A stretch of 64,000 nt of DNA from JBBQXH01 sp963710975 (GTDB lineage: Bacteria; Actinomycetota; Thermoleophilia; Gaiellales; Gaiellaceae), in assembly GCA_963710975.1 (NCBI GenBank), contig CAVQCG010000002.1, forward strand, positions 1-64,000, read 5' to 3'. This document shows, one piece after another, positions 54,872 to 63,812 of this stretch. How positions within the stretch are numbered: position 1 is the stretch's first letter; the number at the start of each line of letters is the position of its first letter. Position numbers and translations under genes: made by a program. The notes beneath the pieces were generated by a model. That model saw only the letters and a list, made by a program, of their open reading frames with translations, ran no database searches and was not told the DNA's origin.

Positions 54872-55270
54872 TCAGTGACTGCAGCCGGAGCCGCAGCCGC
54901 CCGCTGCCGCACCCGAGTACTCGGGCTCGCCTTCGACCTCGTCCTTCGCCTGAAACGACGAGCCGCAGCCGCACGACGCGACGACGTTCGGGTTGTTGAT
55001 CGCGAACCCGGCGCCCATCAGCGCATCGACGAAATCGACTTCGGCTCCCTCGAGGTACGGAGCGCTGTGTGGATCGACGACCACACGAATGCCGTGCGTC
55101 TCGATCTCATTGTCTCCGTCCTGCGGGCCTCGATCGAATCCGAGGGCGTACTGGAAGCCGGAGCAACCGCCACCCTGGATCGCGATGCGGAGAACCTCGG
55201 CCTCGCCGACAGGCTCCTGCGCAGCAAGCTCTTTGAACTTCGAGGCTGCATTCTCCGTGAGCGTGACCAC
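54872..55270 (-). CDS. A-type iron-sulfur cluster assembly protein (ErpA/IscA-like) with a Cys-rich tail
   Basis: A 132-residue carrier. Cluster cysteines are in GGGCSGFQYALGF and SCGCGSSF, the three-cysteine pattern of ErpA/SufA. The GTG at 55270 (VVTLTENAASKFKEL) has an AAGGAG RBS about 10 bases upstream, so the long N-terminal ORF extension is not part of it. An unusual tail after the last canonical block (EVEGEPEYSGAAAGGCGSGCSH) adds two Cys and a final His. It is divergent from nuoA with 255 bases between starts and probably supplies clusters to complex I, as inference. Confidence 0.9.
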   Translation of the reverse strand: MVTLTENAASKFKELAAQEPVGEAEVLRIAIQGGGCSGFQYALGFDRGPQDGDNEIETHGIRVVVDPHSAPYLEGAEVDFVDALMGAGFAINNPNVVASCGCGSSFQAKDEVEGEPEYSGAAAGGCGSGCSH

Positions 55271-55419
55271 AGGTCGTTCTCCTTTCTCGCTTCCGCCCTC
55301 GATTCTAGCAACCGGCGACCTCGATGAAGCCGCGGCCTCGCCGGCGATGCTTGTGACACTCGTGGCACGGGAAACTTCCCCGCTCAGAGCGTGGTTTTCC
55401 GAGGTGCAGCGGACGCCGC

Positions 55420-55449
55420 TTGTGCCTGTAGGATGCTCGATGGTAGATT
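55420..55449 (+). promoter_or_regulatory. possible promoter of the nuo operon
   Basis: TTGTGC (55420-55425), 18 bases, TAGATT (55444-55449). It lies 77 bases before the nuoA start in the 255-bp space separating nuoA from the divergent Fe-S carrier gene. The boxes are weak matches and no other candidate is better. Confidence 0.35.
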
Positions 55450-55525
55450 CGCTGGCCAGCAACGAAGCTTGACGCGTGAGTGGTGGCCGAGCAACGCCAC
55501 GAGCGCGAGGGAGGGCGCCAACCTG

Positions 55526-55888
55526 ATGCTCGACGACTACTTCCCTCTCCTCATCTACGGGCTCCTGGCGCTCGCGATTCCTCTGACGCTCGTCATGGCG
55601 TCGTTTGCGTTCAGCACACGTCCGCTGCGGAAGATCCGCGCGCGCTCCACGCCGTTCGAATCCGGCGTGTCGACCGGGGCCACGGCTCCTCAGCGCTTCA
55701 CCGTCAGCTTCTACCTGACGGCGATGCTCTTCATCGTGTTCGACATCGAGATCGTCTTCCTGTACCCGGTCGCCATCGTCCTGAACGCCGTTGGCTGGTT
55801 CGCGGTCGCCGAGTTCGGGTTCTTCATCGCGATTCTCGTGCTCGCGTACGTCTACATCTGGAGGAAGGGCGCGCTCGAATGGCGGTAG
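55526..55888 (+). CDS. nuoA: NADH-quinone oxidoreductase subunit A
   Basis: A 120-residue membrane subunit with three helices. PFESGVSTGATAPQRFTVSFYLTAMLFIVFDIEIVFLYPVAIVL (about residues 43-85) contains the conserved acidic residue in the second helix region and is diagnostic. It stabilises the junction of peripheral and membrane arms. The ATG at 55526 is the first of the plus-strand nuo operon and its stop is inside nuoB. Confidence 0.95.
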   Translation: MLDDYFPLLIYGLLALAIPLTLVMASFAFSTRPLRKIRARSTPFESGVSTGATAPQRFTVSFYLTAMLFIVFDIEIVFLYPVAIVLNAVGWFAVAEFGFFIAILVLAYVYIWRKGALEWR

Positions 55889-56469
55889 GCGACGAGAAGC
55901 GCCCGCGGCTCGCCGACTACGGACTGTCGTCCGAGCGCGTGCTGATGAAGGACAAGGGGCCAGGCAAGTTCGAGACGGAGCTCGGCGACCTCGAGAGCCG
56001 GCTGATGCTCACCACGGTCGAGCGCGCGGTTGCGTGGGCGCAAAGCGGCTCGATCTGGCCGGACACGTTCGGGCTCGCCTGTTGCGCGATCGAGATGATG
56101 TCGATCGTGTCCGCTCGGTACGACATCGCGCGCTTCGGAGCCGAGGTCTTCCGTGCCTCTCCGCGCCAGTCCGACCTGCTGATCGTGTCAGGCAGGGTGT
56201 CGCACAAGATGGCCGCCCCGCTCAGGCAGATCTACGACCAGATGCTCGAGCCGAAATGGGTGATCGCCATGGGGGCCTGCGCGAGCTCGGGCGGGATGTT
56301 CAACAACTACGCGATCCTCCAGGGAGTCGACCGCATCGTGGCCGTCGACATCGACGTCCCCGGCTGCCCCCCGCGCCCGGAGGCCCTCGTCGAGGGCATC
56401 TGCCGCCTGCAGGAGAAGATCAAGGCGGGCGTTCCTCCGGCCTACGAGCTCCGGCGGGTCGCAACGTGA
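55879..56469 (+). CDS. nuoB: NADH-quinone oxidoreductase subunit B
   Basis: A 196-residue subunit that carries cluster N2, the last Fe-S centre before quinone. The cluster cysteines are LACCAIEMMS (near residue 68), MGACASSGGMFNNYAI and DVPGCPPRPEAL. The ATG at 55879 overlaps the nuoA end by 10 bases. The N-terminal DEKRPRLADYGLSS is short and normal. Its stop overlaps nuoC (GTGA). Confidence 0.97.
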   Translation: MAVGDEKRPRLADYGLSSERVLMKDKGPGKFETELGDLESRLMLTTVERAVAWAQSGSIWPDTFGLACCAIEMMSIVSARYDIARFGAEVFRASPRQSDLLIVSGRVSHKMAAPLRQIYDQMLEPKWVIAMGACASSGGMFNNYAILQGVDRIVAVDIDVPGCPPRPEALVEGICRLQEKIKAGVPPAYELRRVAT

Positions 56470-57008
56470 GCTGGGAGCAGGTACCCGGCTACGTCTCGGA
56501 GAAGGACGCCTACGGCGAGACGACCGTGATGATCGAGCGCGAGCGTATCGCCGACGCTGCCCTCCACATGCGCGATACCGAGGGCTTCAACATGCTCTCG
56601 GACGTATCCGCTGCCGACTATCTCGGTTGGGGAGAGATCGGCGTCGCCGGCTACTGGGGAGCCGCGAACGGGCGTGACGCCAACGCGCCCGGCTCATGGG
56701 GCTTCGCCAGATCTCCGGAGCCGAAGCCGGCCCGTTTCGCCGTGTCGTACCACCTCCTCGCAATCCCCGAGGCGAGGCGCATCCGACTCCAGGTCTGGTG
56801 CGAGGACGGACAGCCGGTTCCGAGTGTCGTCTCCGTCTGGCCGACGGCAGACTGGCACGAGCGAGAGGCATTCGACCTGATGGGGATCGTCTTCGACGGG
56901 CACCCCAACCTCGTGCGGATCCTCATGGACGAGGACTGGGAGGGCCACCCGCTACGGAAGGACTACCCGATCGGCGGCGAGCCCGTGCGCTTCTCGGAGG
57001 CCGAGTAA
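56466..57008 (+). CDS. nuoC: NADH-quinone oxidoreductase subunit C
   Basis: A 180-residue peripheral-arm subunit with no cofactor. The C-terminal WHEREAFDLMGIVFDGHPNLVRILMDEDWEGHPLRKDYPI is the diagnostic block. It is separate from nuoD, unlike the fused NuoCD of enterics. GTG start at 56466. Its stop shares a base with the start of nuoD. Confidence 0.95.
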   Translation: MSWEQVPGYVSEKDAYGETTVMIERERIADAALHMRDTEGFNMLSDVSAADYLGWGEIGVAGYWGAANGRDANAPGSWGFARSPEPKPARFAVSYHLLAIPEARRIRLQVWCEDGQPVPSVVSVWPTADWHEREAFDLMGIVFDGHPNLVRILMDEDWEGHPLRKDYPIGGEPVRFSEAE

Positions 57009-58294
57009 TGGCGACCACCACGGGCCACGAGATCAGCGCCCTCACCGGGCATCCCAAGATCTACGAGGGCTCGCGGATCCCGCGTCCGACCCCGACGATC
57101 CTGCAGGTGCCGGACGCGCTTCGCGAGGACGACGACATCCTCGAGATCAACTTCGGCCCGAATCACCCGTCGACGCACGGTGTCCTCCGCCTCGTCGTCA
57201 ACCTCGACGGCGAGGACGTCGTCGGGCTGCGAGCCGTGATCGGCTATCTCCACACCGGGTTCGAGAAGACGATGGAGCACAAGACGTGGTGGAAGGCGAT
57301 CACGTATCCGACCCGGATGGACTACCTCTCGTTCCAGCAGAACGAGATCCTCTTCGTGATGGCGATCGAGAGGCTCCTCGAGGTCGAGCCGCCTCCGAAG
57401 GCCCAGTGGATGCGGACGCTCCTCTCGGAGCTGGCGCGCATCCACTCGCACCTCGTCTGGCTCGGCACGACAGGCCTCGAGCTCGGAGCGATCTCGATCT
57501 TCTGGTACGCGTTCCGCGAGCGTGACCTGATTCTCGACCTGTTCGAGATGGTGACCGGCGTTCGTATGCACACGCGCTACGTCCAGACGGGCGGCCTTGC
57601 GGAGGACATCCCGCCGGGATTTGCCGCCGAATGCCGCAAGTTCATCGACGTCATGCCGAAGCGCATCGACGAGTACGAGACCCTGCTTTCGAACAACATC
57701 ATCTTTCTCGAACGCACCAAGGGAATCGGCCACCTGTCGGCCGAGGACGCCGTCGCGCTCGGTCAGAGCGGCCCGATGATCCGCGCCTCCGGCGTCGACT
57801 GGGACATCCGCAAGGCGGAGCCGTACCTCGTCTACGACCAGGTCGACTTCGACGTTCCCGTCTACCAGGAAGGAGACGTCTACGCGCGCTACAAGGTGCA
57901 CATGGACGAGATGCGCGAGTCGGTACGCATTGTCCACCAGTGCCTGGAGGCGATGCCGGAGGGTCCTTGGATCCTCGACGATCGGCGCTTCGTGCTTCCG
58001 CCGAGGAACGAGCTGCACACGTCGATGGAGAGCCTCATCCACCACTTCAAGCTCGTCACCGAGGGCTACCGCGTGCCCGAGGGCGAGGTGTACCAGGTGA
58101 TCGAGTCGTCCCGTGGAGAGCTCGGCTGCTACCTCGTCTCGGACGGCGGCCCTCGTCCATGGCGCGTGCGTTTCCGCGCTCCTTCGTTCGTCGCGCTCGA
58201 GGCCACGGCGACGTGCCTCTCGAACTCGCTGATCGCGGACATGATCGCGATCGCCGCCTCCCTCGACCCGGTCATGGGAGACGTCGACCGGTGA
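57008..58294 (+). CDS. nuoD: NADH-quinone oxidoreductase subunit D
   Basis: A 428-residue subunit that forms the quinone-binding cavity with NuoB. NFGPNHPSTHGVLRLVVNLDGEDV (near residue 47) contains the conserved His in the HPSTHG loop, and GYLHTGFEKTMEHKTW, MDYLSFQQNEILF and ELGCYLVSDGG follow. It is the family-normal length. The N-terminal 40 residues are longer than in other phyla. Spacing to the neighbours is zero or overlapping. Confidence 0.97.
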   Translation: MATTTGHEISALTGHPKIYEGSRIPRPTPTILQVPDALREDDDILEINFGPNHPSTHGVLRLVVNLDGEDVVGLRAVIGYLHTGFEKTMEHKTWWKAITYPTRMDYLSFQQNEILFVMAIERLLEVEPPPKAQWMRTLLSELARIHSHLVWLGTTGLELGAISIFWYAFRERDLILDLFEMVTGVRMHTRYVQTGGLAEDIPPGFAAECRKFIDVMPKRIDEYETLLSNNIIFLERTKGIGHLSAEDAVALGQSGPMIRASGVDWDIRKAEPYLVYDQVDFDVPVYQEGDVYARYKVHMDEMRESVRIVHQCLEAMPEGPWILDDRRFVLPPRNELHTSMESLIHHFKLVTEGYRVPEGEVYQVIESSRGELGCYLVSDGGPRPWRVRFRAPSFVALEATATCLSNSLIADMIAIAASLDPVMGDVDR

Positions 58295-58755
58295 GCACGA
58301 TGTACGACGAGATCCAGGAGCTCGCCGCCCAGTATCCCGTCCGCCGCTCGGCGGTGATGCCGGCGCTACGGCTCGCGCAGGAGCGCTACGGATGGCTTCC
58401 GCCGGAGGCGTTCAGGGAAGTTGCGGAGGCACTCGACCTGACGCCCGCGTACTGCAAGGGCATCGCGAGCTTCTACGACATGTTCCACCTCGAGCCCATC
58501 GGGAAGCACCTCGTCGAGGTCTGCACGAACGTCTCGTGTGCGCTGATCGGAGCACAGCAGACGCTCGAGGCATTCGAGCGCGAGCTCGGCATCCGCGCCG
58601 GTGAGACGACCCCCGACGGCGAGGTCACGCTCGGTGTCCTCGAATGTGCGGGAGGTTGCGGCTGGGGGCCGGTCGTCTCGATCGACCACCACTACCGCGA
58701 GCCCGTCAGGCCGGACGACGTCCCCGAGATCGTGGAGACACTCCGTGGGAGTTAG
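58291..58755 (+). CDS. nuoE: NADH-quinone oxidoreductase subunit E
   Basis: A 154-residue subunit with the [2Fe-2S] cluster N1a. Ligands are CTNVSC and CAGGC (about residues 72-77 and 112-116). The N-terminus AVMPALRLAQERYGWLPPEAFREVAEAL is the typical helical domain. GTG at 58291 overlaps the nuoD stop; ATG at 58300 is the alternative. Its own stop overlaps nuoF. Confidence 0.95.
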   Translation: MSTMYDEIQELAAQYPVRRSAVMPALRLAQERYGWLPPEAFREVAEALDLTPAYCKGIASFYDMFHLEPIGKHLVEVCTNVSCALIGAQQTLEAFERELGIRAGETTPDGEVTLGVLECAGGCGWGPVVSIDHHYREPVRPDDVPEIVETLRGS

Positions 58756-60106
58756 GCACGTCCTTCTCGAGCACGCCGACGAGGCCGACCTGACCAAGCT
58801 CGCCGAGTACGAGCGCTTCGGCGGATACGCCCAGCTTCGCCGTGTGCTCGCCGGCGATCCGCTGAAGATCAAGGAGGAGGTGGTCGCGTCCGGGATTCGC
58901 GGTCGCGGCGGCGCAGCGTTCCCGATGGGCCGCAAGATGCAGTTCGTGCCGACGCCGGACAAGACTGCGAAGCCGATCTACTTCGTCGTCAACGCGGACG
59001 AATCCGAGCCCGGAACCTTCAAGGACCGCGAGATCATGCTCCGGGTCCCGCACCTGCTGATCGAGGGCGTCCTCATCTCCAGCTTCGCGATCGGCGCACG
59101 TCATGCCTTCATCTACCTCCGCGGTGAGTACGTCGACGCCTACGAGACGTTGCGCGCCGCCCTCGACGAGGCGGAGAGCCGGGGGCTTGTCGGGGCCAAC
59201 GTTCTCGGGTCCGGCTGGTCGTGCTCGATCGTCATCCATCGCGGCGCAGGCGCGTACATCTGCGGCGAGGAGACGGCGCTCCTCGACTCGCTCGAGGGAA
59301 AGCGCGGCAAGCCGCGCACCAAGCCGCCGTTTCCGGCGATCGAAGGCCTCTACGCCTCCCCGACCGAGGTCAACAACGTCGAGACGGTGGCGTCCGTGCC
59401 GAAGATCATGGCCATGGGTGGCGAGGCCTACGCGGCCGTCGGCGTCGAGAACTCGACCGGCACGCGACTCTGCTCCCTCTCCGGCAACGTCGTCCGGGGT
59501 GGGAACTACGAGCTCGAGCTCGGAAAGACATCGATCCGCCAGCTCATCTACGACGCCGATCTGGGCGGCGGGGTCCCCGAGGGACGAGCCCTCAAGGCAG
59601 TCATCCCCGGCGGGTCGTCGACGCCGATCCTCTCCGCCGCCGAGATCGATGCCATGTGCGACTACGACTCCATCGCGAAGGCCGGCTCCCAGTTCGGGGC
59701 CGCGGCGTTCATCGTGATCGACGAGCGCTGCTGCATGGTGCAGCTCGGCCTGCGATTCGCGCAGTTCTACCAGCAGGAGTCGTGCGGCAAGTGCACGCCA
59801 TGCCGGGAAGGCGTTCGCTGGCAGGTGGACATCCTCAGGAGGATCGAGGACGGGCGTGCCTCGCAGGGTGAGCTCGACCTCCTGCTCGACGTCTGCGACC
59901 GGATCCTCGGCCAGTGTCTCTGCCCGCTCGGCGACTCGTCGGCGATCATCGTCGCGAGCTACGTGGCCAAGTTCCGGGAGGAGTACCAGCAGCACATCGA
60001 CGAGGGCGGCTGCCCGTTCGGCGGGGAGTCTTCCCTCGAGGGTCTGACCGCACCTGTGGATCTCCACAACGCACATGCTCGCGCGGAGCTCGAGGTGCCT
60101 GTTTGA
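58745..60106 (+). CDS. nuoF: NADH-quinone oxidoreductase subunit F
   Basis: A 453-residue catalytic subunit that oxidises NADH. FMN and NADH sites are GIRGRGGAAFPMGRKM (near residue 56) and GAGAYICGEETALLDSLEG (near 170), and the N3 cluster ligands are SCGKCTPCREG plus a later Cys in GQCLCPLGD. GTG at 58745 overlaps nuoE by 11 bases. Its TGA overlaps the TTG start of nuoG. Confidence 0.97.
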   Translation: MGVRHVLLEHADEADLTKLAEYERFGGYAQLRRVLAGDPLKIKEEVVASGIRGRGGAAFPMGRKMQFVPTPDKTAKPIYFVVNADESEPGTFKDREIMLRVPHLLIEGVLISSFAIGARHAFIYLRGEYVDAYETLRAALDEAESRGLVGANVLGSGWSCSIVIHRGAGAYICGEETALLDSLEGKRGKPRTKPPFPAIEGLYASPTEVNNVETVASVPKIMAMGGEAYAAVGVENSTGTRLCSLSGNVVRGGNYELELGKTSIRQLIYDADLGGGVPEGRALKAVIPGGSSTPILSAAEIDAMCDYDSIAKAGSQFGAAAFIVIDERCCMVQLGLRFAQFYQQESCGKCTPCREGVRWQVDILRRIEDGRASQGELDLLLDVCDRILGQCLCPLGDSSAIIVASYVAKFREEYQQHIDEGGCPFGGESSLEGLTAPVDLHNAHARAELEVPV

Positions 60107-62298
60107 GCGCGTCCGAGCTCGCGACCATCACGATCGACGGACGGGAGGTCCGCGTGCCGAAAGGCACCGGAGTCGTCGAAGCGGCGCTGTCGGCCGGAAT
60201 CGAGATCCCCGTCTTCTGCTACGAGCCGCGTCTCGGCCCGCCGCTCGGCGCCTGCCGCATGTGCCTCTGCGAGGTCGAGGGGCTCCCGAAGCTCCAGGCC
60301 GCCTGCACGCTCGGCGCCCAGGACGGCATGGTGCTGCGAACGGCCCAGACGAGCGAGAAGGCGAGCTTCGGACAGCACGCCGTCCTCGAGTTCATCCTCC
60401 TCAACCATCCGCTCGACTGCCCCGACTGCGACAAGGGCGGTGAGTGCCCGCTCCAGGACCTGACCTTCCGCTACGGGCCGGGCAGCACGCGGATGGTCAT
60501 CGAGAAGAAGACGCTCGACAAGCCCATCCCGGTCTCACCGCTGATCGCACTCGACCGTGAGCGGTGCATCCTCTGCTACCGCTGCACGAGGTTCTCGGAG
60601 AACGTCGCCGAGGACGGCCAGCTCGTGGCCGAGAACCGCGGCGCGCACACGATGATCGCGACGTTCGAGGACGAGCCCTACCGGGGGCACTTCTCCGGCA
60701 ACGTCGTCGAGCTGTGCCCGGTCGGGGCGCTGACCTCGACCGTCTACCGATTCCGCGCGCGTCCGTGGGAGATCCAGAACGTCCCGACCGTCTGCGGCCT
60801 CTGTCCGGTGGGATGCAACGTCTGGGCCACCACGCGGGAAGGCAAGGTCGCCCGCATGCTGAGCCGGAACCATCCCGAGGTCGACGAAGGGTGGATCTGC
60901 GACAAGGGGCGGTTCTCGCACGATCATCTGCAGGCCGAGGATCGCGTCCGGACGCCGATCGAACGGGTGAAGCTGCGCGGCTTCGAGCCGGTGACATGGG
61001 AGCGCGCCCTCGACGTCGCGGAGGCCGGGCTCCGAGCCGCGAGCGGCTCCGTCGTCGTTGCGTTCTCGGGCGGAGAAACCGTCGAGCAGGCAACCGCAAT
61101 GGCTCGGCTGGTTCGTCAGGGCCTCGGGTCGGACACTGCGATTCTTCCGGAGCGGGTCGATCCCGCACTCGACGCGTTTCGCGCGCCCTTCTCGGCGATC
61201 CGGAACGCGGAGGTGTGCCTGGTCGTCGGAGACGACCCCGTCATCGAGCGAGCGCCGGTCGTCGACCTCTGGCTACGGGCGGCCCGCCGCGACGGCGCCG
61301 AGGTGATCACGATTCACCCGGCCGGGACGATCGCCGTTCTGCCGAACGCCGCGGCAACGGTGTGCGCGGAACTGGCGGTCGAGTCACCCGAGATCGAGGA
61401 GCTGAGGCCCGTCGCCCGCAGACTTCGCGAAGCGAGCCGGGTGGCGCTCGTCTGGTCGCAGGACGATCCGACCGGGGGACAGCATGTTGCGGCGCTCGCG
61501 TCGGCGCTCGACCTCGGTGAGGGATCGGGTGCCTACTACCTCCCGCGGACACCGAACGGACGGGGGCTCGACGCTGCCTGGCGCGGTGCGGGGAAGGGTC
61601 TCGGGAGCGAGCCCCCGGGCGACGGCGAGATCGGCGCACTGATCGTCTCCGGTGACGAAGCACTCGCCGATCCGCGCGTCCTCGAGCTCGCAGACCGCGC
61701 CCGGTTCGTGCTGAGCACGAGCATGTTCATGACCGAGGTCACCGGACAGTCACATCTCGTCCTCCCGGGCACGAGTTACCTCGAGCGAGACGGAACCACC
61801 GTCAACGCGGAAGGCAGGGCGCAGCGCCTCCGCCGTGCGATCGCGCCCCCCGGTTGGGACGAGCTCGAGTTCTTCGCGCGACTCGCCCAGCGGTTCGGAG
61901 TCGATGTCGAACCCTGGCCGGACGTCGGCATCGAGGCTCACGCGCCGCTTCCCTCCCGCGCTTCCGTTGCCACCGGCGCCCTACCCACACCTCCGGCGCC
62001 CCGCGCCGAGAGCTCCGCCGGATTCTCGGTCGTCCGCTACCGGGCTCTCTTCACCGGCGCGGCCGTCGAACGGATCCCCCAGCTTCAGTTCCAGCGGCCT
62101 CCCGCCGAGATCGAGCTTCCTCACGTGCAGGCCAGGGCACTCGGAATACAGACCGGTGACCCGGTCGCCGTGCGCTCGAACGGCACGTCGAAGGAGCTCA
62201 CCGCCCGCCTGAACCGGCGGCTCCGGCAGAACGTCGTCCGAATCGCCGATGATCACGCGCGCGACCTCGGTGAGGTCGTCGAGATCAGCACCCTCTGA
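60103..62298 (+). CDS. nuoG: NADH-quinone oxidoreductase subunit G
   Basis: A 731-residue subunit with the chain of Fe-S clusters leading from FMN. [2Fe-2S] N1b ligands are in CYEPRLGPPLGACRMCLCE and CTLG. N5 has the HxxxCxxC form (HPLDCPDCDKGGEC), and N4 is CILCYRCTRFSE with a later CPVG. A CGLCPVGC plus later C set resembles cluster N7, which only some bacteria keep. The C-terminal two-thirds are molybdopterin-oxidoreductase-like without cofactor function. The start is TTG in the TTGA overlap with nuoF. Confidence 0.95.
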   Translation: MSASELATITIDGREVRVPKGTGVVEAALSAGIEIPVFCYEPRLGPPLGACRMCLCEVEGLPKLQAACTLGAQDGMVLRTAQTSEKASFGQHAVLEFILLNHPLDCPDCDKGGECPLQDLTFRYGPGSTRMVIEKKTLDKPIPVSPLIALDRERCILCYRCTRFSENVAEDGQLVAENRGAHTMIATFEDEPYRGHFSGNVVELCPVGALTSTVYRFRARPWEIQNVPTVCGLCPVGCNVWATTREGKVARMLSRNHPEVDEGWICDKGRFSHDHLQAEDRVRTPIERVKLRGFEPVTWERALDVAEAGLRAASGSVVVAFSGGETVEQATAMARLVRQGLGSDTAILPERVDPALDAFRAPFSAIRNAEVCLVVGDDPVIERAPVVDLWLRAARRDGAEVITIHPAGTIAVLPNAAATVCAELAVESPEIEELRPVARRLREASRVALVWSQDDPTGGQHVAALASALDLGEGSGAYYLPRTPNGRGLDAAWRGAGKGLGSEPPGDGEIGALIVSGDEALADPRVLELADRARFVLSTSMFMTEVTGQSHLVLPGTSYLERDGTTVNAEGRAQRLRRAIAPPGWDELEFFARLAQRFGVDVEPWPDVGIEAHAPLPSRASVATGALPTPPAPRAESSAGFSVVRYRALFTGAAVERIPQLQFQRPPAEIELPHVQARALGIQTGDPVAVRSNGTSKELTARLNRRLRQNVVRIADDHARDLGEVVEISTL

Positions 62299-62306
62299 CC
62301 TGGCCG

Positions 62307-63308
62307 ATGGACACATCGAACCTCAATCAACCCTGGTGGATCGACGTGATCAAGTCGCTCGTGATCATCAACATCGTGATGCTCACGTTCGCGTACATGA
62401 CGCTCGTCGAGCGAAAGCTCCTCGGACGGATGCAGCTTCGCTACGGACCGAACCGCGTCGGGCCATTCGGCCTCCTCCAACCCATTGCCGACCTCGTCAA
62501 GCTCGTGCGGAAGGAGCACTTCTTCCCGGAGTCGGGGATCGGCGTGCTGATGGTGTTCTCCCCGGTAATCGCGACGTTCACGGCGCTCCTCTCGTTCGCC
62601 GTCATTCCCTGGGGCGGGGTCTGGCACTGGGGCGACTACGACGTGACGGGTTGGGTCGCCGACGTCCCCATCTCGCTGATCCTGATCTTCGCACTCGGCT
62701 CGATCGGGATCTACGGCTTCATCGTCGGCGGCTGGGCGAGCGAGTCGAAGTACTCGCTGCTCGGGTCGATGCGCACTTGCGCGCAGATGGTGTCATACGA
62801 GGTTGCGCTCGCCCTTTCCGTGCTGGGCGTCGTGCTCATGGCGGGCTCGCTCTCGCTCGTCGACATCGCAGCCAAGCAGCAGGAGACGCTCTGGTTCGTC
62901 ATCCCGCAGTTCGTCGGCTTCGTTGTCTTCTTCATCGCCGGTGTCGCCGAGACGAACCGGCCGCCGTTCGATCTCCCCGAGGCGGAATCCGAGCTCGTCG
63001 CCGGCTATCACACGGAGTTCGGCGGCATCCGCTGGGGCGCATTCCAGGTCGCCGAGTACATCAACATGATCGTCCTCTGCTCGCTCATGGTCACCCTCTT
63101 CTTCGGCGGCTGGGGCGGGCCGGGGCTCCCGGGCCCGATCTGGTTCATCATCAAGCTCGGGCTTGCAATCACCGCGTTCATCTGGCTGCGCGCGACGCTT
63201 CCGCGCCTGCGCTACGACCAGTTGATGCGCTTCGGCTGGAAGGTCCTGCTCCCCGTCGCGACACTCAACGCGCTCGTGACCGCCATCCTCGTCGTCGCCG
63301 TGAAATGA
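62307..63308 (+). CDS. nuoH: NADH-quinone oxidoreductase subunit H
   Basis: A 333-residue membrane subunit next to the quinone tunnel. ERKLLGRMQLRYGPNRVGPFGLLQPIADLVKL (about residues 34-66) and AETNRPPFDLPEAESELVAGYHTEFGG (near 212) with its conserved acidic residues are diagnostic. About eight hydrophobic segments are visible. The ATG at 62307 is 8 bases after the nuoG stop. Confidence 0.97.
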   Translation: MDTSNLNQPWWIDVIKSLVIINIVMLTFAYMTLVERKLLGRMQLRYGPNRVGPFGLLQPIADLVKLVRKEHFFPESGIGVLMVFSPVIATFTALLSFAVIPWGGVWHWGDYDVTGWVADVPISLILIFALGSIGIYGFIVGGWASESKYSLLGSMRTCAQMVSYEVALALSVLGVVLMAGSLSLVDIAAKQQETLWFVIPQFVGFVVFFIAGVAETNRPPFDLPEAESELVAGYHTEFGGIRWGAFQVAEYINMIVLCSLMVTLFFGGWGGPGLPGPIWFIIKLGLAITAFIWLRATLPRLRYDQLMRFGWKVLLPVATLNALVTAILVVAVK

Positions 63309-63317
63309 GCTGAGCGC

Positions 63318-63812
63318 ATGCCGCAGCCAGTCGGAACTCTCAAGGGCTTCGCCGTCACCATGCGGAACGTCTTCAAGAAGCCGATCACCCAGCAGTACCC
63401 GGAGTACAAGCGTCCCGTCTACCCGCGGTTCCGTGGCCGCCATCTCCTGCACCGGCACGAGAACGGGCTCGAGAAATGCGTTGGCTGCTCGCTCTGCGCG
63501 GCCGCGTGCCCGTCCGACTGCATCCGGGTCGTAGCCGAGGAGAACACGCCCGAGAATCGGGTTTCGGCGGGCGAGCGACACGCGCGGATCTACGAGATCA
63601 ACCTCTCCCGCTGCATCTTCTGCGGCTACTGCGAGCTCGCGTGCCCGTTCGACGCGATCACCCTCGGCAACGAGTTCGAGCTTGCCGAGTACACCCGCGA
63701 CGACATGATCTACACCAAGGACATGCTCCTCGAGCCGCCGATCAAGACCGTCCCGGTCGCGGACCCGGAGCTCTACGACACGCCGGAGCCCGTCTGGAAG
63801 GTGGATAGTTGA
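63318..63812 (+). CDS. nuoI: NADH-quinone oxidoreductase subunit I
   Basis: A 164-residue ferredoxin-like subunit with two [4Fe-4S] clusters (N6a and N6b). Ligands are CVGCSLCAAACP (near residue 54) and CIFCGYCELACP (near 98). It carries electrons from NuoG to NuoB. The ATG at 63318 is 9 bases after the nuoH stop. Its stop overlaps the TTG start of nuoJ. Confidence 0.97.
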   Translation: MPQPVGTLKGFAVTMRNVFKKPITQQYPEYKRPVYPRFRGRHLLHRHENGLEKCVGCSLCAAACPSDCIRVVAEENTPENRVSAGERHARIYEINLSRCIFCGYCELACPFDAITLGNEFELAEYTRDDMIYTKDMLLEPPIKTVPVADPELYDTPEPVWKVDS

